From the NCBI GenBank assembly GCA_963711725.1, contig CAVQFO010000030.1, positions 54,097 to 118,096 on the forward strand: DNA of 64,000 nt, written 5' to 3'. This DNA comes from CAVQFO01 sp963711725. Lineage in GTDB: Bacteria; Pseudomonadota; Gammaproteobacteria; Nitrococcales; Aquisalimonadaceae. Below the pieces are notes generated by a model. The model made no database searches. It saw nothing but the letters and a program-made list of their open reading frames with translations, and was not told the origin of the DNA. Of the stretch, positions 18,843-26,078 are shown one piece after another (the first letter of the stretch is position 1; each line of letters opens with the position of its first letter). Made by a program: the position numbers and the translations under genes.

Positions 18843-19403
18843 TTAGCCCTCTGTCCAGTACCGGGCGAGAACGGCCGTGAGGTGGGGGCCGTCGGGATCC
18901 GGCAGCGCCGCGCTCAGGATCAGCCCGAGTTCGCTGATGGATTGAGGCTCGGGTTCGGGCGCGAAACGCCGCACGTAGGCTGCTGCGTTGCAAACCGCAT
19001 CGGGCCAGTCTCCGGATTCAACCGCTTCCGCGGGCAGGGCCAAATCCCGCAACAGGACCTGTTGTTCCAGGCGCTCCGCTTCCAGTTCGGCATGCTGGAC
19101 CATGTCTTTGAGTTCCTGATGCTGGGTGGAAACCTCGTCCGACGCCGGTCCCAATTGCCGGCGGACCTGGCGCAGGCTGCGGGTGACCTCGCCGTGCCAG
19201 AGGTGGACAGACTCGAGGGCCGCGTCCAGGGCCTCGGGGCCGATGGCGCCCCGGCCGGTTTCGCCCGCCCAGATCAACGTGAGAAGGGTGGTTACGCTCA
19301 GCCCCAGCCGTTCCTGAAGCGCGATGCAGGCGGCCTTCACTCCGGGAAGCGCATACAGCTCGCAGATGAACGTCCAGGCGTCCTGGTCCAGTTTTTCGGC
19401 CAT
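18843..19403 (-). CDS. TIGR02444 family protein
   Basis: 186-residue cytoplasmic protein recognisable as TIGR02444/DUF2390: DAWTFICELYALPGVKAACI at the N terminus, LQERLGLSVTTLLTLIWAG and LESVHLWHGEVTRSLRQVRR. This all-helical family is restricted largely to gammaproteobacteria and has no known activity. The second in-frame ATG (19403) is preferred because it begins just before the conserved region; an upstream start at 19490 would add 29 unconserved residues. It is convergent with the dnaJ-like gene. Confidence 0.78.
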   Translation of the reverse strand: MAEKLDQDAWTFICELYALPGVKAACIALQERLGLSVTTLLTLIWAGETGRGAIGPEALDAALESVHLWHGEVTRSLRQVRRQLGPASDEVSTQHQELKDMVQHAELEAERLEQQVLLRDLALPAEAVESGDWPDAVCNAAAYVRRFAPEPEPQSISELGLILSAALPDPDGPHLTAVLARYWTEG

Positions 19404-19488
19404 GGGAACGGTACCGGTGACGTGCGCGGTGGCGACTCTTTCAGTCTGCCCCGGCCGGGAGCGTTGAATCAATTCCCGGAAAGTCTGC

Positions 19489-19520
19489 AAATAAAAAGGC
19501 CGCCCGAAGGCGGCCTTTCT
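19489..19520 (-). terminator. Intrinsic terminator downstream of TIGR02444/pnt region
   Basis: Stem AAAGGCCGCC / GGCGGCCTTT (19495-19518) with a 4-base loop. On the minus strand it is followed by TTTTTATTT, placing it 23 bases after the pntB stop as the operon terminator. Confidence 0.88.
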
Positions 19521-19542
19521 GGAGTATCGGCGCGAGCCGGAT

Positions 19543-20958
19543 TCAGAGCTGCTTGACGCCCTGGATCAGGCCGCCCACCACTTTCTGGGCGTCGCCGAAG
19601 ACCATGCGGGTCTTGTCGTGGAAGAACAGGCGGTTCTCCAGGCCGGAAAATCCGGTGCCCCGGCCACGCTTGATCACCAGCACGTTCTCCGAATCCGACA
19701 CGCTGAGAATCGGCATGCCGTAGATTGGGCTGCTGGGGTCGTCCTTGGCCGCCGGGTTGACCACGTCGTTGGCGCCGATGACCAGGGAAACCGTGGTCTT
19801 GGCGAACTCGGCGTTGATGTCTTCCATGTCGTAGATCATGTCGTAGGGCACGCCGGCCTCGGCCAGCAGTACGTTCATGTGCCCGGGCATGCGGCCGGCC
19901 ACGGGGTGGATGGCGAACTTCACGCTCACCCCGCGCTCCTGCAGCAGTTCCACCATTTCCCAGACCTTGTGCTGGGCCTGGGCAACGGCCATGCCGTAAC
20001 CCGGGACGATGATCACCTGATCGGCGTAGGCCATCATGATGGCGGCGTCTTCCGGCTGCATCTCCTTCATCTCGCCGCCCTCGGGTCCTTCCGCGGCGGG
20101 GCCGGCCTTGGTGCCGAAACCACTGAACAAGACGTTGGAGATGGGCCGATTCATGGCCTTGGCCATCAACTGGGTCAGCAGGGTGCCCGCGGCGCCTACC
20201 ACCGTACCGGCGATGATCATGGCCGGGTTGCCCAGCACGTAGCCCTCGAAGCCCACGGCCAAGCCGGTCAGGGCGTTGAACAGGGAGATGATCACCGGCA
20301 TGTCAGCGCCACCCACCGGCACGGCCAGGAACACACCGAATACCAGGGAGATGGCGAAGAAGATGATGATGACGCTCATCTGATCCGTGAAGAACGACAT
20401 GGCGCCAAACACCAGCGCGGCCGCGAACACGATCAGATTGATGGCTTGCTGCATGGGCAGCAGGGTGCTGCGCTTCATGCGGCCGTCGAGCTTGGCCCAG
20501 GCCACCAGCGAGCCGGAGAAGGCCACGCTGCCGATGAATGCGCCCACCAGCCCCAGGATGGCGGTGTCGGTGCCCAGCACGCCGCCAATGGTGCCGCCGG
20601 CGGTCAGTTCGGCTTGGACCTTGAACAGCTCCACGGCGGCGATGGCCGCGGCGGCGCCGCCGCCCATGCCGTTGTAGAGGGCGACCATCTGCGGCATGTC
20701 GGTCATGGCCACACGCTTGCCGGACCACCAGGCCAGACCGCCGCCAATGGCGATGGCGATGACGATCAGCGCGTAGTTGCTGACGCTGCCGATGGCCGTG
20801 ATGCCGGGATGGACGAACGTGATCAGGGTCGCCAGGACCATGCCCGCGCCCGCCCAGACGATGCCCTTGCGTGCCGTGACCGGCGAGCTCATCCCCTTCA
20901 GGCCGAGGATGAACAGGACCGCGGCCAGGAAGTAACTGAGCTGTACGACCGTATTCAT
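19543..20958 (-). CDS. pntB: NAD(P) transhydrogenase subunit beta
   Basis: 471-residue subunit of the proton-translocating transhydrogenase that drives NADPH formation from NADH using the proton gradient. The N-terminal half is membrane-embedded (about nine helices, with AGAGMVLATLITF and GGGLAWWSGKRVAMTDMPQ). The C-terminal dIII domain binds NADP(H) through VIIVPGYGMAVAQAQH and VIGANDVVNPAAKDDP. The ATG overlaps the pntAB stop (ATGA), giving translational coupling. The three-polypeptide arrangement pntAA-pntAB-pntB is usual in many proteobacteria but differs from E. coli pntA-pntB. Confidence 0.96.
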   Translation of the reverse strand: MNTVVQLSYFLAAVLFILGLKGMSSPVTARKGIVWAGAGMVLATLITFVHPGITAIGSVSNYALIVIAIAIGGGLAWWSGKRVAMTDMPQMVALYNGMGGGAAAAIAAVELFKVQAELTAGGTIGGVLGTDTAILGLVGAFIGSVAFSGSLVAWAKLDGRMKRSTLLPMQQAINLIVFAAALVFGAMSFFTDQMSVIIIFFAISLVFGVFLAVPVGGADMPVIISLFNALTGLAVGFEGYVLGNPAMIIAGTVVGAAGTLLTQLMAKAMNRPISNVLFSGFGTKAGPAAEGPEGGEMKEMQPEDAAIMMAYADQVIIVPGYGMAVAQAQHKVWEMVELLQERGVSVKFAIHPVAGRMPGHMNVLLAEAGVPYDMIYDMEDINAEFAKTTVSLVIGANDVVNPAAKDDPSSPIYGMPILSVSDSENVLVIKRGRGTGFSGLENRLFFHDKTRMVFGDAQKVVGGLIQGVKQL

Positions 20959-21257
20959 GCCTTACCTCCCTGGTCCTTGCTCTTGAACATCTCGAGCATT
21001 CGCTCGGTCACCACATAGCCGCCCACCGCGTTGCCCGCGGCCAACAGCACGGCGATGAAGCCGATAATCTGCTCGGTGGGGCCGTGGGACTGGCCCAGCG
21101 CCACCATGGCGCCCACCAGCACGATGCCGTGGACGAAGTTGGAGCCTGACATCAGGGGGGTATGCAGGATCACGGGCACCCGGGCAATCACCTCGTACCC
21201 GGTGAAGGCCGCGAGCATAAAGATATAGAGTGCGGTATAGCCTTCGATCGTCATCAC
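20955..21257 (-). CDS. pntAB: NAD(P) transhydrogenase subunit alpha part 2
   Basis: 100-residue membrane piece corresponding to the C-terminal part of E. coli PntA (part of dII). It has three hydrophobic helices (YTALYIFMLAAFTGYEVIARVP, GIVLVGAMVALGQ, IIGFIAVLLAAGNAVGGYVVTERM) and the conserved HTPLMSGSNFVHG motif. Start and stop overlap its neighbours by four bases each, so all three subunits are coupled in translation. Confidence 0.95.
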   Translation of the reverse strand: MMTIEGYTALYIFMLAAFTGYEVIARVPVILHTPLMSGSNFVHGIVLVGAMVALGQSHGPTEQIIGFIAVLLAAGNAVGGYVVTERMLEMFKSKDQGGKA

Positions 21258-22384
21258 TTGCCTCCTTCCAGGCGCTCACGGGTGGGCCCGTGCTTGATCT
21301 CGCCGTCGTGCGTGAGGCAGCTGTCGGCGATGACCTGGTCTTCGAAGTCCAGCTTGAGTTCACCTTCCTTGATTACGAGCGCAAGGAAGTTGTACAGGTT
21401 GCGCGAGTACATCTCGCTGGCGTGGGCCGCGGCCCGGCTGGGGATGTTCTTGGGGCCGTGAATCAGTACGCCGTTGTGGTCCACCGTTTTGCCCGCCTTG
21501 GTCAACTCGCAGTTGCCACCGGTCTCCGCCGCCATGTCGACGATCACGGAACCGCGCTTCATGCGCTCCACCGTGGCCTTGTCGATGATCTTGGGCGCGG
21601 GGCGACCGGGAATGGCTGCGGTGGTGATCACGGCGTCGGCACCGGCGATGCGCTCGGCCAGCACTTCGTTCTGCTTGGCTTTCTCCTCATCGGTGAGTTC
21701 GCGGGCATAGCCGCCCTCACCCTCGGCCTTGACGCCGGTGTCAACGAACTTGGCGCCCAGGGATTCCACCTGCTCCTTCGTGGCCGAGCGTACGTCGTAG
21801 GCTTCCACCATGGCGCCCAGGCGCTTGGACGTGGCAATGGCCTGCAGACCGGCCACCCCGGCGCCGATAATCAGCACCTTGGCCGGTCGGATGGTGCCGG
21901 CGGCGGTGGTCATCATGGGGAACAGCCGCGGCGCCAGGTCCGCCGCCATCAGCGCGGACTTGTAGCCGGCGATGGAAGCCTGGGAGGACAGGGCGTCGAT
22001 GGACTGGGCGCGGGAAATGCGCGGAACCAACTCCACGGAAAACGCGGAAATCTTGCGCTCCTGGAGCTTGCGGATGCGGTCGTCGCCGGTGTGCGGCGCC
22101 ATAAAGCCCAGCAACATGCTGGACTCGCGCAGTTTGCCGGCCTCCTCGTCGCTGGGTGGTTGGACCTTGAGCACGACGTCGGCCTGCTGGTAGAGCTCGT
22201 CGGCGGTATCGATGATTTTCACGCCTTCGTAGTCGGCGTCGTCGAAGCCGCTATCAATACCTGCGCCTTTCTCCAACAGAAGTTCCACGCCCAGCTTGTC
22301 GAGCTGCTTCAACACGCTCGGCGCCAACGCCACCCGGCGCTCACCGGGCTGCGTTTCCTTGGGCACGGCTACACGTATTGCCAT
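21254..22384 (-). CDS. pntAA: NAD(P) transhydrogenase subunit alpha part 1
   Basis: 376-residue soluble NAD(H)-binding domain (dI) of the transhydrogenase, related to alanine dehydrogenase. It starts IRVAVPKETQPGERRVALAP, has the Rossmann motif VLIIGAGVAGLQAIATSKRLGA, and the RQD-loop region is replaced by SRAQSIDALSSQASIAGY as is typical. First gene of the pnt operon; its promoter should lie within 22385-22560, but no confident -35/-10 pair was identified. Confidence 0.96.
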   Translation of the reverse strand: MAIRVAVPKETQPGERRVALAPSVLKQLDKLGVELLLEKGAGIDSGFDDADYEGVKIIDTADELYQQADVVLKVQPPSDEEAGKLRESSMLLGFMAPHTGDDRIRKLQERKISAFSVELVPRISRAQSIDALSSQASIAGYKSALMAADLAPRLFPMMTTAAGTIRPAKVLIIGAGVAGLQAIATSKRLGAMVEAYDVRSATKEQVESLGAKFVDTGVKAEGEGGYARELTDEEKAKQNEVLAERIAGADAVITTAAIPGRPAPKIIDKATVERMKRGSVIVDMAAETGGNCELTKAGKTVDHNGVLIHGPKNIPSRAAAHASEMYSRNLYNFLALVIKEGELKLDFEDQVIADSCLTHDGEIKHGPTRERLEGGK

Positions 22385-22940
22385 GATGTTGTCTCCCGTG
22401 TCTCGACAGGGTTATGCGGAGGATTGCCCCAGTGCGGTGCGTGACAGCCCTGCCCGTGGCGAGGCTCCCCCCGTGTCACGCCGCCTCTGACAAAAAAGCG
22501 CGGTCGGTATTATGTCCGGCCGCGCGAAGCAGAAAATCTTAACCGATCTCCTGGGGTATTTGAACCCTGTTGTCCCAACTCGTTGCGTTAACGGCCATTT
22601 TTCGCACTCGCGCAGGCCGGTTGTTCCGCCTCGCGAACCATCGGCGCCGGTGGCGCAACACCGCCAGAGGCCAAAACAGGGTTGAGCCCTTCGGGTTACG
22701 GCCTTAGAAGCCGCCCTGGGGTGTTGCGCCGCTTGACCGTAGAACGACTACGGCACTGCGCGGCGCGCCTGCCATGCCGGCTTCTCAGGCCTTAACGCGG
22801 CTGTGTGAATAAATCAGTGTCTCCTTAACGCCTCTGCAAGAATTGCGTCTTATAAAGAGTTATGGAATAAATGAAGCGAAAGCCTGCGCGGTCTCGCCGG
22901 ACGAGGCTTCCGGTGTTCCGCGGGGACCCTGGGAGGTGTC
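22385..22940. other. Intergenic region with a palindromic composite repeat
   Basis: 556 bases without a convincing gene. A composite inverted repeat occupies 22585-22798: outer arms GCGTTAACGGCC (22585) and GGCCTTAACGC (22788), inner perfect arms GGCGCAACACC (22652-22662) and GGTGTTGCGCC (22720-22730), and a central GCCCTTCGGG. The core resembles, in reverse orientation, the element at 38264-38337. The pnt promoter and the HNH gene promoter should occupy the flanks. Confidence 0.6.
22652..22730 (+). repeat. Structured intergenic repeat, copy 1
   Basis: 79-base stem-loop unit bounded by the perfect 11-bp inverted repeat GGCGCAACACC/GGTGTTGCGCC, containing AACACCGC, GCCCTTCGGG, GGCCT and CGCCC in order. 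The same words occur in the same order on the minus strand of 38264-38337, so the two are probably members of one dispersed family. Confidence 0.6.
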
Positions 22941-23561
22941 GTGGAGGCGCTGTCACATCAAATCCTGAGGACCGACGTCTCGGGTATGCCCTTGGAGTGG
23001 ATCAGCTACCAGGAGGCGGTTCGGCTCTATTACGTGGGCCAGGTGCTCTATACCTGCGGCCGCCGGCTGTACCGAATTCGCGGCGGGCATAACGCTGTGA
23101 CCGGCCTGCGCAGCGTAATCGAAGTTCATTCCATCGTGGCCACCGACGGCAGCATCCAGGCCTCCCTGAAAGGCCACTCCGGGTATGTGCCACCTCTCCA
23201 CAATCCTGCCTTGTTCCGTCGCGACGACTACATCTGCATGTACTGTGGGCAGCGCCTGCCGGCCTCACTGTTGTCCCGGGACCACGTCAAACCGGTCAGC
23301 CAGGGTGGGTTGAATCTCTGGACCAATGTGGTCACCGCCTGCAAGCGCTGCAATAACCACAAGGCCGGGCGCACGCCCGAGCAGGCCGGCATGCAACTGT
23401 TGGCGGTTCCTTTCGCGCCCACCCATGCCGAGTATGTGTATTTGCAGGGCAAGCGCATTCTTGCCGACCAGATGGAATTCCTTCGCGCCCATTTCCCGCG
23501 CCGCAGCCCCCTGCGGGAGCGGCTGCGTCGCACCGTTTCCGGCCAAATTCCATTGATGTGA
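22941..23561 (+). CDS. HNH endonuclease
   Basis: 206-residue protein with a C-terminal-half HNH nuclease module: CMYCGQ and CKRCNNHK supply four structural-zinc cysteines, flanking SRDHVKPVSQGGLNLWTNVVTAC, which contains the DH catalytic pair and the conserved N. RTPEQAGM after the module is typical of a proteobacterial chromosomal HNH family. The N-terminal 95 residues are not recognised. The start is GTG 22941 (EALSHQILRTDV); an internal ATG at 22986 is possible. It stands alone just left of the T6SS locus; a DNA repair or mobile-element role is not decided. Confidence 0.82.
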   Translation: MEALSHQILRTDVSGMPLEWISYQEAVRLYYVGQVLYTCGRRLYRIRGGHNAVTGLRSVIEVHSIVATDGSIQASLKGHSGYVPPLHNPALFRRDDYICMYCGQRLPASLLSRDHVKPVSQGGLNLWTNVVTACKRCNNHKAGRTPEQAGMQLLAVPFAPTHAEYVYLQGKRILADQMEFLRAHFPRRSPLRERLRRTVSGQIPLM

Positions 23562-23945
23562 ACGGTGCCGCAAAAGTTTTTTCCGCTTGGGCTCGATATC
23601 GTCCCGGCGCTGGGTTATGCTCGATCCACAAGAAGCGGCGATAAAAGCCGCAACCTCGGGAAGACCCTGGCGCGTGTGAGTCCTGCCAAGATTCCCAATC
23701 AGCTATTGAAACGCCGCCGGTCGATGCGCCGGCTACGGTGGCCAGTTTGTCTCTGCGCGGGCCTCAACAGGCCACTGACTGGCACGCCGATCACGGACGA
23801 TCCGGCACAAGGCCGTACCCAGGAATAATAAAGACAACAACGGTACGGGTGCTCCTTTCTCGGGACTCCCCAGCTTGTTGGCCTGTCGCGCCTTGGCGCG
23901 GCATAACGATGCTTTGCTCTAGCCACACTGTATTGGGAGAACGTC
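23562..23945. other. Leader region of the T6SS locus
   Basis: 384 bases without a convincing gene between the HNH gene and tssB. It should carry the tss promoter. No convincing sigma-54 element was found: TGGCAC occurs at about 23779, but no GC follows at the -12 spacing. AAAGACAACAACGG and a GGGAGA Shine-Dalgarno lie close to the tssB ATG. No terminator or known operator was recognised. Confidence 0.4.
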
Positions 23946-24434
23946 ATGGCAAAACAGAACGGGTCCGTCGCGCCCCGCGAACGCATCAACATCGTCTACA
24001 AGCCCGCCACCGGGAATCGCAAGGACACCGTCGAGCTGCCCATGAAGCTCATGGTGCTGGGCGATTTCACCCACAAGGAAGACGAGCGCACCATCGAGGA
24101 GCGCGATCCCGTCGAAATCAACCAGAACAATCTTGACGAGGTCATGGGCAGCATGGACCTCAGCGTTGATTTCAGCGTCCCCAATCGATTGGACGACTCC
24201 GGCAAGACCAAGGAAATGGAGGTTAACCTCAAGTTCAAGAGCATGAAGGATTTCGAGCCCGGCCGGGTTCTGGAGGCCGTTCCCGAACTCAAGCAGATGC
24301 TGGAGTTGCGCGAGGCGCTCAAGGCACTGAAGGGGCCGTTGGGTAACGTTCCCGCGATGCGCCGCACGATTCAGGACATCGTCCAGGACGACAAGAAGAG
24401 TGCGAAGCTGCTCAAGGAGTTGGGCCTGAAGTAA
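23946..24434 (+). CDS. tssB: T6SS contractile sheath small subunit TssB (VipA)
   Basis: 162-residue TssB/VipA/ImpB, which intertwines with TssC to build the cytoplasmic contractile sheath of the type VI apparatus. Seen: RINIVYKPATGNRKDTVELPM at the start, MVLGDFTHKEDER, the ISLNNL-like NQNNLDEVM, VNLKFKSMKDFEP and the C-terminal LLKELGL. The length equals that of functional TssB proteins. It opens the locus with a GGGAGA ribosome-binding site, and tssC follows after 63 bases. A second, fused copy of this domain occurs at 35916. Confidence 0.96.
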   Translation: MAKQNGSVAPRERINIVYKPATGNRKDTVELPMKLMVLGDFTHKEDERTIEERDPVEINQNNLDEVMGSMDLSVDFSVPNRLDDSGKTKEMEVNLKFKSMKDFEPGRVLEAVPELKQMLELREALKALKGPLGNVPAMRRTIQDIVQDDKKSAKLLKELGLK

Positions 24435-24497
24435 TCGCTCGTCGAAAACAACAAGACGCGAAACCGAACAATAAGACAGATCCAGAGGAACGCGAAG

Positions 24498-25985
24498 ATG
24501 GCGAACGAAACAAAAAGCGCAGGCGGAAATACGGCGACCGCGACCAAAGACGCGCCGTTGCTGGAGCAGATCATGGAGCACACGCGGCTCCAGCCTCAAG
24601 ACGATGGTTACGACGTGGCCCGCCAGGGCGTGGAGGCCCTGCTCAAGGAGTTGATGAGCGGCCAGGCCAAGAACGAAGAGCAGCGGGTTGACAAGCGCCT
24701 GGTCGACGACATGATCGCCGATCTGGATCGCCGCCTCAGTGCCCAGGTGGATGAAATCCTCCACCACGAGGATTTCCAGAAATTCGAATCCGCCTGGCGC
24801 GGCCTGAAGTTCCTCGTCGATCGCACCGATTTCAAGGAGAACATCCGGGTCGAGTTGTTCAACGCCTCCAAGGAGGATCTGCTGGACGACTTCAAGGATG
24901 CGCCGGACATCACCAAGTCCGGCCTCTATCGCCATGTCTACACCGAGGAATACGGCCAATTCGGCGGTGAGCCCTTCGCCGGCATCATCGGCAATTTCGA
25001 ATTCGGCCCCGGCGCCGCCGATGTAGAACTGATGCGCCAGATGGGTAGCCTGGGCGCCATGACCCACGCCCCCTTCCTGGCTGCCGCCGGCCCGCAGTTC
25101 TTCGGAGTCAGCGACTACTCCGATCTGCCGCAGATCAAGGAGCTGGATTCCCTGTTCGAGGGCCCTCAGTACGCCAAGTGGCGCGGCCTGCGGGACTCCG
25201 ACGAAGCTCGCAACGTCGGCCTGTGCATGCCGCGGTTCATGCTGCGCACGCCCTATGGCGAGGACAACCCCATTCGCGAGTTCGACTATCAGGAGAACGC
25301 CGCGGGCGACAAGTCCCGCTACGTCTGGGGCAATGCCGCGTTGGCCTTCGCCGGCCGCCTGACCGAGAGCTTCGCCTCCTTCCGCTGGTGCCCGAACATC
25401 ATCGGCCCCACTGCGGGCGGCGCCGTGAAGGATCTGCCGGTTCATGCGGTGGACATGGACGGCCAGGAGAATCTGGTGGGTCCCGTGGAGGCGCCGGTCT
25501 CCGACCGTCGCGAGTATGAGCTCTCCGAGATGGGCTTCATCCCTCTGACCCTGCGCAAGGGCAGCGACAACGCCGCGTTCTTCTCCGCCAACTCCATTCA
25601 GAAGCCGCGCTTCTTCGGCACGGACGAGGAAGGCCGCCAGGCCGAGCTCAACTTCCGCCTGGGCACGCAGCTTCCATATCTGTTCATCGTCAACCGCCTG
25701 GCCCATTACGTGAAGGTGCTGCAGCGGGAGAACCTGGGCAGTTGGAAGAGCCGTGCGGAGCTGGAGAACGAGCTCAACAAGTGGTTGCGCCAATACGTGG
25801 CCGACCAGGAGAATCCGTCTCCCGCCACCCGCAGCCAGCGTCCCCTGCGCCGGGCCGAGCTGACCGTCAGCGAGGTCGAGGGCGAGGCCGGCTGGTACAA
25901 GGTCGACCTGCAGGTGACGCCGCATTTCAAGTTCATGGGTGCGAATTTCACCCTGTCCTTGAGCGGCATGCTGGATCGCGTCTGA
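24498..25985 (+). CDS. tssC: T6SS contractile sheath large subunit TssC (VipB)
   Basis: 495-residue TssC/VipB/ImpC sheath subunit. Residues 21-31 (LLEQIMEHTRL) form a helix at the place where ClpV binds TssC in well-studied systems. The core motifs are HHEDFQKFESAWRGL, EYGQFGGEPFAG, HAPFLAAAGPQFFG, AKWRGLRDSDEAR, GFIPL and QRPLRRAELTV, ending VTPHFKFMGANFTLSLSG. It is complete and intact, unlike many neighbours outside the locus. It is followed by a strong hairpin and clpV, so sheath and recycling ATPase are co-transcribed. Confidence 0.96.
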   Translation: MANETKSAGGNTATATKDAPLLEQIMEHTRLQPQDDGYDVARQGVEALLKELMSGQAKNEEQRVDKRLVDDMIADLDRRLSAQVDEILHHEDFQKFESAWRGLKFLVDRTDFKENIRVELFNASKEDLLDDFKDAPDITKSGLYRHVYTEEYGQFGGEPFAGIIGNFEFGPGAADVELMRQMGSLGAMTHAPFLAAAGPQFFGVSDYSDLPQIKELDSLFEGPQYAKWRGLRDSDEARNVGLCMPRFMLRTPYGEDNPIREFDYQENAAGDKSRYVWGNAALAFAGRLTESFASFRWCPNIIGPTAGGAVKDLPVHAVDMDGQENLVGPVEAPVSDRREYELSEMGFIPLTLRKGSDNAAFFSANSIQKPRFFGTDEEGRQAELNFRLGTQLPYLFIVNRLAHYVKVLQRENLGSWKSRAELENELNKWLRQYVADQENPSPATRSQRPLRRAELTVSEVEGEAGWYKVDLQVTPHFKFMGANFTLSLSGMLDRV

Positions 25986-26005
25986 TCCGTATCCTTTGAG
26001 CGTTT

Positions 26006-26033
26006 GTGTGGCCGCCTTGCGAGGCGGCCACAC
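26006..26033 (+). terminator. Strong intra-operon hairpin between tssC and clpV
   Basis: A perfect 12-bp stem GTGTGGCCGCCT / AGGCGGCCACAC with a 4-base TGCG loop lies 20 bases after the tssC stop. No T-run follows, so full termination is doubtful; it may attenuate clpV or protect the upstream tssBC message from 3' decay. Confidence 0.6.
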
Positions 26034-26078
26034 TCAGCGGGCCAATACGGCCTATCGGTCATGGGGAGCGGAGCGTCG

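Noticed and set aside
22871..23092. Small plus-strand open frame overlapping the HNH gene start
   Set aside because: Reads the HNH gene in another frame, with Arg-rich low-information sequence.
23750..23800. TGGCAC upstream of tssB as a sigma-54 promoter
   Set aside because: No GC at the correct -12 spacing.
23919..26033. 704-codon minus-strand open frame opposite tssB and tssC
   Set aside because: Antisense shadow of two clearly conserved T6SS genes.
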